64,000 bases of DNA from Pontibacillus yanchengensis Y32 (GTDB lineage: Bacteria > Bacillota > Bacilli > Bacillales > BH030062). The translations under genes and the position numbers were made by a program. Below the pieces are notes generated by a model that saw only the letters and a list, made by a program, of their open reading frames with translations, did not search any database and had not been told where the DNA came from. Positions 54,597-63,687 of the stretch are shown one piece after another. Positions within the stretch are counted from its first letter, which is position 1. Each line of letters begins with the position of its first letter. The stretch lies in NCBI RefSeq assembly GCF_000770635.1, contig NZ_AVBF01000009.1, positions 1 to 64,000 on the forward strand, read 5' to 3'.

Positions 54597-55506
54597 CCCA
54601 TGGTTAAATCTAGATAGGTTAAGCAGGATAAGAGTGAAGGGTACATTGAAGTACAATGTATTTTGGATTGTGGATGTATTAAACCAATATGGTTTAATGG
54701 TTCAATTCGATAAAAACTTCATACCTAAGCGTGAAATTAAACTTAATGGTATTCAGGTTCAACTTGATAATTCATCAACCCCTAATAAACTGATTCTAAT
54801 ATTGAAAGAAATGAAAGATTGGGAGATTTTCCTAATTCTTTGCAATGATTTAATTGATGTAATGAAGGAGCACGAGGATGATATTGTTTCCAGTGTAATG
54901 AAACGGTTGGAAAGATGGCAAAAGCTTCTTCAAAAAACAACAAATAGATCTATGTCAAAAGAAGAGCAGATGGGGTTGTTTAGCGAATTAAAAGTACTTC
55001 AAAACTACATCATTCCTAATTATGGTTATGCAAATGGTGTTTTCAGCTGGGTCGGTGGATTAGGAGATAAACAAGACTTCCTCTTGGAAAACTTAGCCAT
55101 TGAAGTAAAATCTCATAGGGTTACCTCAGGTAATACAGTTTGGATCTCTTCTAAAGAACAACTGAATTCTGAAAAAAAGCCATTATATTTACTCGCCTGT
55201 GCTTTGAGTGAAATAAGCACAGGTGAAACTGTTGATACTCTGGTTAAATCTATTGCTAGTAAAGTTGACACAGAATCTATTCGTGATGAGTTTTTAGAAA
55301 AAGTGGAGCAATATGGTTACATTGCAGAAATTCATAATGACTCTTTGACTAGGTTTAATGTGGAGCAAGTAAATAGCTATGAAGTAAATGATAAATTCCC
55401 TAAGATATCATTAAGTCATGTATCACCTGTTATCAATAACTTAAAGTACAGTTTAGATTTATCAGGGTGTTCAAATTTTAAAATGGAAACGAACGATATC
55501 TTTTAA
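54589..55506 (+). CDS. PD-(D/E)XK family protein (DUF4420-type) of the defence operon
   Basis: About 305 residues from ATG 54589 (MSNPWLNLDRLSRIR); it overlaps the Z1 stop as ATGAGTAA. The nuclease-like core shows GLFSELKVLQN, then KQDFLLENLAIEVKSHR, that is D163 and E172-V-K174 of a PD-(D/E)XK site. Likely the DNA-cutting subunit, acting with the ATPase and Z1 protein. Family name is by pattern, not by search. Confidence 0.82.
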   Translation: MSNPWLNLDRLSRIRVKGTLKYNVFWIVDVLNQYGLMVQFDKNFIPKREIKLNGIQVQLDNSSTPNKLILILKEMKDWEIFLILCNDLIDVMKEHEDDIVSSVMKRLERWQKLLQKTTNRSMSKEEQMGLFSELKVLQNYIIPNYGYANGVFSWVGGLGDKQDFLLENLAIEVKSHRVTSGNTVWISSKEQLNSEKKPLYLLACALSEISTGETVDTLVKSIASKVDTESIRDEFLEKVEQYGYIAEIHNDSLTRFNVEQVNSYEVNDKFPKISLSHVSPVINNLKYSLDLSGCSNFKMETNDIF

Positions 55507-55524
55507 TATATGGAGTTGTACTAA

Positions 55525-57561
55525 ATGATAACTTTAGAAGAATTTCATGAAGATTTCCTACAATCTATTCTTTCTGATTCGGAAAGTAGGGGTTTAATAA
55601 AAGCTCAATCATTTTTTGAATTGGTATGTGAAGACCTCATGAATGTGGGGGACCTCACAAACAATTATACAATGGCTGAATATATAAAAACTGGCTGTGA
55701 AGTTTATGGCTATGACTATGATGATGAGCGAAAAATCTTCACCTTAATTAATTTTCAATTTTTCCAGGATGAAACAATTGAAACATTAACAAAGCAACAA
55801 GTAAATACAAAGTTCAAACGCTTAAAAAAGTTCGCAGAATTAAGTATCGCTGGTTTATATAATGATTTAGAAGAGACATCTGACGCTTTTTCACTCGCAT
55901 ATAACATATACCGTTATGTAAATAATAGATCAATAGACAAATTCCGCTTATTTATATTAACTGATGGTAAAGTGACGAGAAATATTATAGATATCCCTAA
56001 TGATAAAATTTCAGGGATCAACATTGAACACCAGATTATAGATATAGAGTATATATATACTATTTTCTTGTCTTATAATGGGTCAGGTTCATACGATATT
56101 GAATTAAATATTCCATATTTAGAAGCTGGAAGCAATTCAAATGAATATCAATCCTACCTAGGGATTATTGATGGTAATCAATTATATAAGATATATGAGG
56201 AATACGGACAAAAACTCCTAGAACAAAATGTTCGCACTTTTCTACAATTTAGAGGTGCAGTTAATAAGGGGATAAAAAACACAATCCAATACAAACCTGA
56301 TATGTTTTTTGCTTACAATAATGGTATTACTGCAACTGCGACGCAGGTAGAAACAAAAAATGGATATATTACCAAAGTGAAAGATTTCCAAATAGTGAAT
56401 GGTGGTCAAACGACTTCTGCAATTTATGCTGCTAAGAAAAATAATAAGCTTGATATTTCAAATATAGCTGTACAAATGAAATTATCAGTTGTTAAAAATC
56501 TTGATAAGAAAGGGGAATTTGTATCAAGCGTATCACAGTATGCTAATACCCAAAATAAAGTAAATAAATCTGACTTCTTTTCGAATAGCCCATTTCATAA
56601 GGAAATGAAAGATTATTCTAAACGTATTTGGGTGTCTAGTCGAGGAGGTTCTCAAAGCCGAACACATTGGTTCTATGAAAGGGTAAGAGGAGAGTACTTA
56701 AATGAACAGGCTTATCTTACACCAGCTAAGAAAAAGCAGTTCCAGATTGAAAACCCTAAGAATCAGTTGATTGAAAAGACTTTCTTAGCAAAATGTGAAA
56801 ATTCATGGGACAGAAAACCTCATATTGTCTCTAAAGGGGCACAGTATAGTTTTCAAGAATTTGCAAACACAATATCAGAAACTTTAGAAAAAAATAAGTT
56901 GGCCGTTACTGAAAGTTATTTCAGGAATGCTGTTTCACGAGTTATTTTATTTCGTAAAACTGAAAAAATAGTATCTAATGCCTCATGGTATGAGAATGCT
57001 TACAGAGCACAAATTGTCACTTATTCAATAGCCTTACTATCACATGCTATACACGAAAAAAATGTCTTTTTAGATTTTAACAGTATTTGGGGAGAGCAAG
57101 AATTGCCAATGGATTTAGTTAACTTATTGGAGGTTATTACAAAGAAGGTTCATGATAAGATAACAAATCCACCAGCAGGTGTTGCAAATATAGGCCAATG
57201 GTGTAAAAAAGAAGAGTGTTGGCAAAAAGTTCGTAAAGTAGATATAGATATAAGACCAATTAAAAGTTTTTTAAAAAATAAAGAAGAAGTGAAATATGAA
57301 AGAAAAGAAGAAAAGCAACAAAAAGAATTAGATAATGGGATAGAAATACAGGCTTTTGTAGTCCAAACTAATATTGAGCATTGGATTCAGTTACATGATT
57401 ACTATATGAGTAAAAGTAACATTAAATCTCTATCTATGACACAAAGAGATATCCTAAGAAAATATTCGGAAGGTGTACTTTCTATTCCAACTGAAAAACA
57501 ATCAAAAGTACTTTATTATTTATATCAGAAGGCTGTTAAAGAAGGCTGGGATATTGTCTGA
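55525..57561 (+). CDS. AIPR-family (abortive infection phage resistance) protein
   Basis: 678 residues. The AIPR signature is present: FFAYNNGITATAT (near 262-274), QIVNGGQTTSAIY (near 292-304) and LSVVKN after it; further conserved YANTQNKVNKSDFFSNSPFH and RYAYERVRGEY-like stretches (WFYERVRGEYL) follow. AIPR proteins are found in abortive-infection loci and restriction-like operons, with unresolved biochemical role. ATG after GGAGTTGTACTAA, 18 bases behind the nuclease gene. Last gene of the operon. Confidence 0.9.
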   Translation: MITLEEFHEDFLQSILSDSESRGLIKAQSFFELVCEDLMNVGDLTNNYTMAEYIKTGCEVYGYDYDDERKIFTLINFQFFQDETIETLTKQQVNTKFKRLKKFAELSIAGLYNDLEETSDAFSLAYNIYRYVNNRSIDKFRLFILTDGKVTRNIIDIPNDKISGINIEHQIIDIEYIYTIFLSYNGSGSYDIELNIPYLEAGSNSNEYQSYLGIIDGNQLYKIYEEYGQKLLEQNVRTFLQFRGAVNKGIKNTIQYKPDMFFAYNNGITATATQVETKNGYITKVKDFQIVNGGQTTSAIYAAKKNNKLDISNIAVQMKLSVVKNLDKKGEFVSSVSQYANTQNKVNKSDFFSNSPFHKEMKDYSKRIWVSSRGGSQSRTHWFYERVRGEYLNEQAYLTPAKKKQFQIENPKNQLIEKTFLAKCENSWDRKPHIVSKGAQYSFQEFANTISETLEKNKLAVTESYFRNAVSRVILFRKTEKIVSNASWYENAYRAQIVTYSIALLSHAIHEKNVFLDFNSIWGEQELPMDLVNLLEVITKKVHDKITNPPAGVANIGQWCKKEECWQKVRKVDIDIRPIKSFLKNKEEVKYERKEEKQQKELDNGIEIQAFVVQTNIEHWIQLHDYYMSKSNIKSLSMTQRDILRKYSEGVLSIPTEKQSKVLYYLYQKAVKEGWDIV

Positions 57562-57651
57562 AATTACGTGCTCTTTGTCTAATAATAGCTTTTTATAATG
57601 CCCATCAATTTACCGCTAGTACTCTAACTTATATACCTAATGCCTGTTTAA

Positions 57652-57688
57652 ACTCCTCAATTAAATTATAATTATTGGGGAGTTGCGT
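57652..57688 (+). terminator. Hairpin after the AIPR operon
   Basis: AACTCCTCAAT pairs with ATTATTGGGGAGTT (one bulge), in A+T-rich context without a long T run; about 90 bases after the AIPR stop. Confidence 0.55.
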
Positions 57689-57814
57689 TATATATTTAAA
57701 AAATGATTTATTCCAATCAATTTTTAAGACCGTGGGTAAAAAAGCACAAAAGTTACTAAACCAAGCACATAACCCATTACCTTTAATCTATATCTATAGG
57801 CTTACTCTCCAACC

Positions 57815-57910
57815 ATCCCATCACGTCGTTGTTGATATGGATCGTATTGGGCATTTACTAATGAACACGGGCAAGTAGTACGTGCTTCAGGACCAAATTG
57901 TTCCTTTTAA
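57815..57910 (+). pseudogene. Remnant of a NS_2-type nuclease gene
   Basis: The bases read HHVVVDMDR, then after a small deletion WAFTNEHGQVVRASGPN, close to VVVDIGYGDREYWAFTNEHG of the nuclease at 40757-41695. Both DNA and protein similarity end here, so only about 30 codons survive. Confidence 0.7.
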
Positions 57911-57949
57911 CAATAGACAAAGACGATGTCAAAAGTTCATGCGACCTTA

Positions 57950-58140
57950 CAATAGCAATAACCCTAATATTAATACCAATATAGCTAACAAGAAAAATAT
58001 TAATTAAAACATATTCAAAAACATCAACAAATATATCGACAGTACCATAATGAAAATAACAACAATAGCATAAACAAGCACATCAACATAAACATCAGTG
58101 TTAAAATTAAAATTAACATTAATATTAATGTTAACCAAGT
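57950..58140. other. Low-complexity A+T-rich stretch
   Basis: AAT, AAC and ATT triplets dominate (for example AATATTAATACCAATATAGC) and end in a weak ATTAACATTAATATTAATGTTAA palindrome-like run. It reads as Asn/Ile-rich fragments broken by stops; no gene is supported. Confidence 0.45.
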
Positions 58141-58172
58141 AATGCCAAGTCTTTAAATAAATACTTTAAAAA

Positions 58173-58205
58173 TCTTCAAGAGGACAAAGCCGTTCCTTAA
58201 TCGGG
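58173..58205. terminator. Terminator-like hairpin
   Basis: GCCGTTCC pairs with GGGACGC around TTAATC, followed by TTTTTTT on the plus strand. No gene is assigned to it. Confidence 0.55.
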
Positions 58206-58543
58206 ACGCTTTTTTTGTTCCTTATAATGTTCCTATTGGTGGTCAAAGTGTTGCTTTTTCTTCTTAAGAATACATTTATCACAGAAAAGGAACACCAAAA
58301 CCCTTTCACAGATAGGATCACAGAGTACATGTTTCTTTGTTCCTTCTTTACATAATGAATAATTATATATAAACACCTATACACATTACGCTTTACGAAT
58401 ATAAAGGTTCTTCGAAAAAAGGAGGAACCGAGGTACATATCTCAATTTCAAGATGTTTTGCGTACGTAAAAGTGTCTCCTCACATCCCCACACCTCTTAT
58501 CTTGTGACTTGATCTCCCACTTTCTTATTTCAGCAAGAATAGT

Positions 58544-58702
58544 TGAAACCATAGTCGTAACTCTTATAATATATAGAAAAGAGGTGCCCGTGCGCTAACA
58601 CGATCACCTTATTGATCCAACCACAGAATGTAGTGGCTCGGTTAAGACGAGTAACCCACCCTACGATTCCGCTAAGAATATATGCAGGGTGGGTTATTTT
58701 TT
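58544..58702 (+). ncRNA. Orphan small RNA with its own promoter and terminator
   Basis: TTGAAA (58544) and TATAAT (58566), 16 bases apart, predict a transcript from about 58578. It has two stem-loops (AGGTG/CACCT with CGTG/CACG; CCAC/GTGG) and ends in a strong terminator, AACCCACCCT/AGGGTGGGTT plus T run (58653-58702), about 125 nt in total. No frame is convincing. The layout resembles antitoxin RNAs of Bacillus type I toxin systems (holin-like toxins), but no toxin frame is seen on the opposite strand. Confidence 0.6.
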
Positions 58703-59031
58703 GTTTGGACCATCCACTTCACCAATTAGTCTGTAAACGAAGGTATCAGACTTCCACCAGGTATCCTTGGTCTTTATTACATGAATGAAAAAAACGCTAA
58801 AAAACCTTACTCTTCTCGCGTCTTTTTATCATTGGTAATTAGAATTAGCTTTCTACCAAAATCATATTTACATTCAATACATTTTTAACATCGCACAATC
58901 AATTTGGGTGTTCCCCATGTATTTTTTCTACTAGAAAAACCCCACCACATTTTCATATCATTGGATAAACCTCTTCCCTATCGGAATTCACTCACTACAT
59001 TTGCATTTCTGTAAGTCACGAAATTAAATCA
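58703..59031. other. Intergenic stretch, no gene seen
   Basis: About 330 A+T-rich bases. A minus-strand frame near 58720-58830 (WWKSDTFVYRLIGEVDGPNK) has no start codon and is probably chance or a remnant. Confidence 0.35.
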
Positions 59032-59520
59032 TCACCTCACAACAAAAAAAACCTCAAAACTTGCCTGAAGTTCATTGTCTTGGATACCAATGTACCGTTT
59101 TGTTTCCTTTGGCTTGGAATGAGTACCGATGTTATACCTCTCCAGAAAATCCGTAGCCTTTTGTAGAATTCGGTATGCTTTGACGACAGTCATGTAACTA
59201 TCGCCTTTATGACTTGGAAATAGCCATTCTTCACCCAGCTTTCCTTCACAATAGCTAATGGTTTCGCCCTGCAATTGTGTAATGTAAAGTGTTCGTCTTT
59301 TTTGGCGTTTTTTCTCCCTCAGGGACACCATCGTCTTCCCCGAATATCGCCGACCTTCAGTTCGATCATATTACTCACACGCAATCCAGTGTTGATACCG
59401 AAGACGAATAAGAAGTAGTCGCGTTCCCTATCAACATACCGTAAAGCTTTCTTAAATTCATGAATCTCCTCCAACCGTTTCAATGGTTGTACGTTGTATG
59501 TTGATTGTCTTCACAATCGC
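59032..59520 (-). pseudogene. Decayed tyrosine recombinase
   Basis: Pieces in different frames give KTINIQRTTIETVGG, FKKALRYVDRERDYFLFVFG, INTGLRVSNMIELKVGDIRG (catalytic Arg region) and MVSLREKKRQKRRTLYITQL, then jump from YNIGTH directly to KRYIGIQDNELQASFE. The His-x-x-Arg segment is deleted and at least two frameshifts occur. It probably marks the edge of an older integrated element. Confidence 0.75.
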
Positions 59521-59867
59521 CCCTCCCAATGTATGAAAACCCCACTTTTAGATGTGTAATTATACATTTATTGTATCGATATTCGATAAGCCTTGCAATG
59601 ACGGCGAATTAAATGTATAAAAACATCTATTTTTATACATTGTTAAGTGCTCAACTTTTATAACATAGTACAAGACTCTTAATATCATTGAGCACACTTT
59701 GAATTCGTCATTTGTAAAGGTTTTTTTGCAGACTAATTTTAATTAAATGAAAAATTTAAAACCGCAGTAAGTTTACACCTAATTAGAGACTATCCACTGC
59801 ATTTCATTGATTTATGATTTATATATGAAATATTGCATAGAAAAATTAGGAGCATTGGAGTGGTTAT
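59521..59867. other. Intergenic stretch before the restriction cluster
   Basis: About 350 A+T-rich bases. Two TGTATAAAAAC/TATACATT-like runs (59540-59640) recur, possibly regulator sites. AGGAGCATTGGAGTGG precedes the next start. Confidence 0.35.
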
Positions 59868-60350
59868 ATGGAACACATCACCTTAAAGAAGCTGGTCAAA
59901 AAAGATTTGTTACAACAGATATGGTTGAACACTGATGGACTAGTCTCTGACTTGGATATCAATAAAAAATCTTTTGGAGAAATTCTCACCGGAAATCATA
60001 GTTGGTATTCAGATGCTACCAACAATATGGAGGATGTGAGGATATCTTCATTCGCCAAGGTTTTAGGACATCTTCATAAGATGTCTGATCTAAACCCCGA
60101 TAAATTGGCTTCTATTTTTTCAGAAGGTGTATTGGATAGAGCTGACTTGCTAACGTATTTGTCCTCTATAAAAGAAAAGGATGAATACTTGAAAGAAATC
60201 ATTAAAGAACACAAAATTCGTTTTTCAAAAATTAGGAGTTCTTTAGACAAATTATATCATCAAGGGAAGCTGGAAGAAGATGACTTAAATCGAGGGTATA
60301 ACGAGCTTGCAAATATTCTAGATGAATTGGAGCGTGAAAGTAATGGCTAA
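59868..60350 (+). CDS. Hypothetical protein leading the AlwI-type restriction operon, 160 aa
   Basis: 160 residues after GGAGTGG. The middle is helical (LHKMSDLNPDKLASIFSEG) and the C-terminal 70 residues form a charged coiled coil (YLKEIIKEHKIRFSKIRSSL to LDELERESNG). It overlaps the restriction enzyme start by 8 bases (ATGGCTAA), so the two are coupled. It could be a regulator or accessory subunit of the restriction system; no family is recognised. Confidence 0.65.
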   Translation: MEHITLKKLVKKDLLQQIWLNTDGLVSDLDINKKSFGEILTGNHSWYSDATNNMEDVRISSFAKVLGHLHKMSDLNPDKLASIFSEGVLDRADLLTYLSSIKEKDEYLKEIIKEHKIRFSKIRSSLDKLYHQGKLEEDDLNRGYNELANILDELERESNG

Positions 60351-61974
60351 CAAACAACGTAAGGTATGGTTTATTACCCGTCCGGAAAGAGACCCAAAAT
60401 TTCATTTGGATGCTTTGGAAGCTTTAAAAGAAGCAACAAATGAATTTAAAGAAAAATGGCAGGGAAATCGAGAGATGCATCTAAAATATGAGAAAGCCTT
60501 GAACCGTATTGGGTTGAAAAGAGCCAATGTTAGCCGAGATGGATCAGGGGGTAGAACCTGGGTAGCCATGTTAAAAACCTTCTCTTATGTCTACACGGAC
60601 GAAGAGGGGTATTTAAAACTTACTAGAGTTGGTGAATCACTACTTACAGGCGACAAAACCAAAAACAGGGAAAACATCTCGAAACAGATACTGACATTGC
60701 AAATCCCAAATGCCTACTTCCTCAGTAGTGGTTTCAGTCCTAAGTTTGAGGACGGTTTTGAGATTCACCCTGCAAGGTTTTTAGTTCAATTGGCTAATCA
60801 GAGTCAACTAGATTACTATGTTACGAAGGAAGAAATAACTTTCTTCGCTCTTAAAGCTAAAAAGAATTCTGATTTACATGATGTTGTAGAGCAAATAAGA
60901 AAATTTCGTGGTTCATCCGAGAAACAGCAACAAGACATGAAGAAAGAGATCGCAACGGAGTATGATCATCGTGAACGTTCGGACAAAGGAGCTCGAGATT
61001 TTGAGGAAGCTCACAATGATGTAGCACACACATTTATGCTTTTATGTGACTACACAGAACTTGTTGAATACGTTCGTGGGAAGTTCATCCATGTCCCTGA
61101 TGATAAGAGAGAAAACACTTCGACAAAAATTAATGAATATGAAAAACGATATCCTTTTAGTAAGCGATATATGATATCGTTAGAGCGTTTTTCAGAACAT
61201 GCTGGTTTGGACGTGGATCGCTACAAATCTAATCCATTTGGCAATGTATCACCTGCTACTAATAGTTCGAAAAGCCAAAGAAGGGTCCGCATGTTACTTA
61301 CTGAGTACCCCAATATAGGTGAGATGTCTAAAGATAAGATTGTTCGTATCCTGAATGAATATTTCTCTAAGAAAGAGAGCGAAAAATACGCTGAATTACT
61401 GACTAAAGAAGATTATTCTTCTTTAAATGAGGATTTTGTTGAAGGTTATCTTAATGAAAAAAATGACCTCACATTTGAAGATAAGACAGCAGCAGTCCTA
61501 GAAGCCATTGGGTTTAAGGTGGATTTACGTCCTCGTCCAACAGTTAAAGGAGAAAAAACGATAATTGAAATTTTAATCCACCTTGATGAAGAAAATATTT
61601 GTATTCTAGATGCTAAGAATCATGGAACAAAGTTTCCTTTGGCGGCAAACCTTGCATCACACATGGCGTCTGAATATATCCCCATTTATCATGGCTATCA
61701 GGGTAAGAAAGTTCATTCGTTTGGATATATCACCTCAGCAAATAAGTGGAGTGGCGAAAGTAATTTAAGTAAAATCACAAAAAAAGTAAGGGGACAAACT
61801 ACCTTTGAAGATACAGATATCAAGGGGGCTATTATTTCGGCTAATGCTCTTCTAGGATTCTTAGATTACTGTTTAGAAAATAATGTTCCCATTGAGGAAA
61901 GAAAGAGATGGTTTACCTCTTTATTTATAAACAGAGGCTATTCGAGTTTTTCACAAATGGAAAAATTTAAATAA
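60343..61974 (+). CDS. AlwI-family type II restriction endonuclease
   Basis: About 543 residues from ATG 60343 (MANKQRKVWFITRPERDPKF) after TTGGAGCG. The N-terminal winged-helix block (KRANVSRDGSGGRTWVAMLK, then FSYVYTDEEGYLKLTRVG) is characteristic of AlwI-like enzymes. The catalytic PD-(D/E)XK-like part lies near residues 390-440, with VLEAIGFKVDLRPRPT and ENICILDAKNHGTKFP. AlwI itself cuts beside GGATC; the site of this homologue is unknown. A terminator separates it from the methyltransferase. Confidence 0.9.
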   Translation: MANKQRKVWFITRPERDPKFHLDALEALKEATNEFKEKWQGNREMHLKYEKALNRIGLKRANVSRDGSGGRTWVAMLKTFSYVYTDEEGYLKLTRVGESLLTGDKTKNRENISKQILTLQIPNAYFLSSGFSPKFEDGFEIHPARFLVQLANQSQLDYYVTKEEITFFALKAKKNSDLHDVVEQIRKFRGSSEKQQQDMKKEIATEYDHRERSDKGARDFEEAHNDVAHTFMLLCDYTELVEYVRGKFIHVPDDKRENTSTKINEYEKRYPFSKRYMISLERFSEHAGLDVDRYKSNPFGNVSPATNSSKSQRRVRMLLTEYPNIGEMSKDKIVRILNEYFSKKESEKYAELLTKEDYSSLNEDFVEGYLNEKNDLTFEDKTAAVLEAIGFKVDLRPRPTVKGEKTIIEILIHLDEENICILDAKNHGTKFPLAANLASHMASEYIPIYHGYQGKKVHSFGYITSANKWSGESNLSKITKKVRGQTTFEDTDIKGAIISANALLGFLDYCLENNVPIEERKRWFTSLFINRGYSSFSQMEKFK

Positions 61975-61977
61975 TCG

Positions 61978-62011
61978 TAAAAAAGAGCCTTTAAAAGGCT
62001 CTTTTTTATAT
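61978..62011 (+). terminator. Terminator
   Basis: AAAAAAGAGCCTTT pairs with AAAGGCTCTTTTTT. Confidence 0.85.
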
Positions 62012-62130
62012 TAAGGGAATATTTTCACATCATGCATATGGGCTGCATTTTTTTTTAGAGTCATGTAGAATAAAGATTGAACCAGGTATGCAAGAACATA
62101 CTTTCGTATTCATGGAGAGGAAGAAGTACA

Positions 62131-63285
62131 ATGCCAGTTTTTTATAAAGGTGAATTATTTAGTGGTCCTGGTGGCATGAGTAAGGGAGCCCAGGAAGCTA
62201 AAGTCACAGATCCACAAACAGGAGATATCTATAAGATTGAACATCTGTGGGCAAATGATTTTGATGCAGATACATGTAAGACATTTGGTAAAAATATTTG
62301 TGGGAACGAAGAGGATCCCTCTGTACATTTGGGACCAGTTGAAAAATTACCTATTGGAAACCAAAATATCCTCCCGGATATTGATTGTTTAGCTTTTGGT
62401 TTTCCTTGTAATGATTATAGCCAAGTTGGTAAAAAACACGGACTTGAAGGAGAATACGGCCCTCTATATTCCTATGGTGTAAAAGCTATTCGTGAGTACC
62501 AGCCTCAGTTTTTTGTTGCCGAGAACGTAGGTGGCCTACAGAGTGCAAATGAAGGAAAAGCCTTTATTCAAATTCTGATGGAATTAGAAGAATGCGGATA
62601 TCATTTAACTCCGCATTTATATAAGTTTGAAGAATACGGTATACCACAAGCAAGACACAGAATCCTTATTGTGGGCATACGTAACGATTTATATGAGAAA
62701 GGGATTGAATTTAAAGTTCCTGCACCAACAACGCCAACTCCAGATAAATATGTGACATCTAAACAGGCTATTACTGACCCGCCAATTTTAGATTTTTCTT
62801 TAAATCATGATTTTCCAAGGCATTCAGAAAAAGTTAAAACTATGCTTTCTCACATTCCAGAAGGTGGAAATGCATGGCATCCTAATATCCCGGAAGAGTT
62901 ACGATTAAAAGTAAAAGGCGCAAGGTTGAGCTCAATCTATAAGAGATTAGATTCAAAGAGACCAGCTTATACAGTCACTGGTAGTGGCGGGGGTGGTACA
63001 CATATGTACCATTGGAAAGAAAATAGAGCCCTTACTAACAGGGAACGCGCTCGCCTACAAACTTTTGAGGACGATTTTGAATTCATCGGAAGTCGTGAGT
63101 CTATTAGAAAACAAATTGGTATGGCCGTTCCTGTAAAAGGAGCCAAACTAATTTTTGAGGCTATTCTTAAAACCTTTGCAGGGATTGAATATGACTATGT
63201 AGATCCCGAGCCAAAAGTTCAGCTAGAAAACTTACGCGCGAAGCAAGATAAAAGAGCAGCAAAAGAGTTAGCTAATTTAGTATAA
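62131..63285 (+). CDS. C5 cytosine DNA methyltransferase of the restriction system
   Basis: About 384 residues from ATG 62131 (MPVFYKGELFSGPGG) after GGAGAGGAAG; an upstream TTG has no ribosome site. Motif I ELFSGPGGMSKGA, IV FGFPCNDYSQVG with catalytic cysteine, VI FFVAENVGGLQS, VIII QARHRILIVGI, IX RARLQTFEDDF, X IGMAVPVKGAKLIFEAI: complete and apparently active. It should protect host DNA from the adjacent AlwI-like enzyme, and might also substitute for the lost methyltransferase of the MORC-type operon. Confidence 0.93.
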   Translation: MPVFYKGELFSGPGGMSKGAQEAKVTDPQTGDIYKIEHLWANDFDADTCKTFGKNICGNEEDPSVHLGPVEKLPIGNQNILPDIDCLAFGFPCNDYSQVGKKHGLEGEYGPLYSYGVKAIREYQPQFFVAENVGGLQSANEGKAFIQILMELEECGYHLTPHLYKFEEYGIPQARHRILIVGIRNDLYEKGIEFKVPAPTTPTPDKYVTSKQAITDPPILDFSLNHDFPRHSEKVKTMLSHIPEGGNAWHPNIPEELRLKVKGARLSSIYKRLDSKRPAYTVTGSGGGGTHMYHWKENRALTNRERARLQTFEDDFEFIGSRESIRKQIGMAVPVKGAKLIFEAILKTFAGIEYDYVDPEPKVQLENLRAKQDKRAAKELANLV

Positions 63286-63295
63286 TCCAACATTT

Positions 63296-63331
63296 AACCC
63301 CTCTACATTATGTAGGGGGTTAGTTTTTACA
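63296..63331 (+). terminator. Terminator
   Basis: AACCCCTCTACA pairs with TGTAGGGGGTT, followed by AGTTTTT. Confidence 0.8.
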
Positions 63332-63687
63332 TAAATTTAAAACTCAAGAACGATTTCCAGTATGTTCAATCCCCTATTCACACTGGGTGGGGGTAGGGTG
63401 ATAACCCCCACTATCAGACTAGTTGTTATAATTACTGTATTAAGTAGAGCGGTTTTATTACAAAATCTTTGATGTTAGTAGACTTGCCATTGTATAAAAT
63501 TTTAATGAGATTATTCAAGTGTTAATGGATTAATATGGTAATATGTATATTGTGAAAACTCTTATGCTAAACAGGTTTTATTAAATGAAAAGACTTTGCT
63601 ATTAATCTTTTCACAGTAAAAAGTTTTATTAGCACTATTAGTTAAAAATCATTGTGTTATATATAAATAAGTTAGGATGTGATTAAA
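63332..63687. other. Intergenic stretch, no gene seen
   Basis: A short G-rich patch (GGGTGGGGGTAGGG, 63385-63398) is embedded in about 350 A+T-rich bases. A TTTTATTA-type motif recurs. No frame is convincing. Confidence 0.35.

Noticed and set aside
57675-57878. 67-codon frame after the AIPR gene
   Set aside because: Its last part is the nuclease remnant in the wrong frame; no ribosome site.
58720-58840. Minus-strand frame ending GEVDGPNKK as the toxin of the small RNA
   Set aside because: It has no start codon, no hydrophobic segment and no ribosome site.
59032-59331. 99-codon frame as an intact recombinase
   Set aside because: The His-x-x-Arg segment is deleted and the N-terminal half lies in other frames, so it is a pseudogene.
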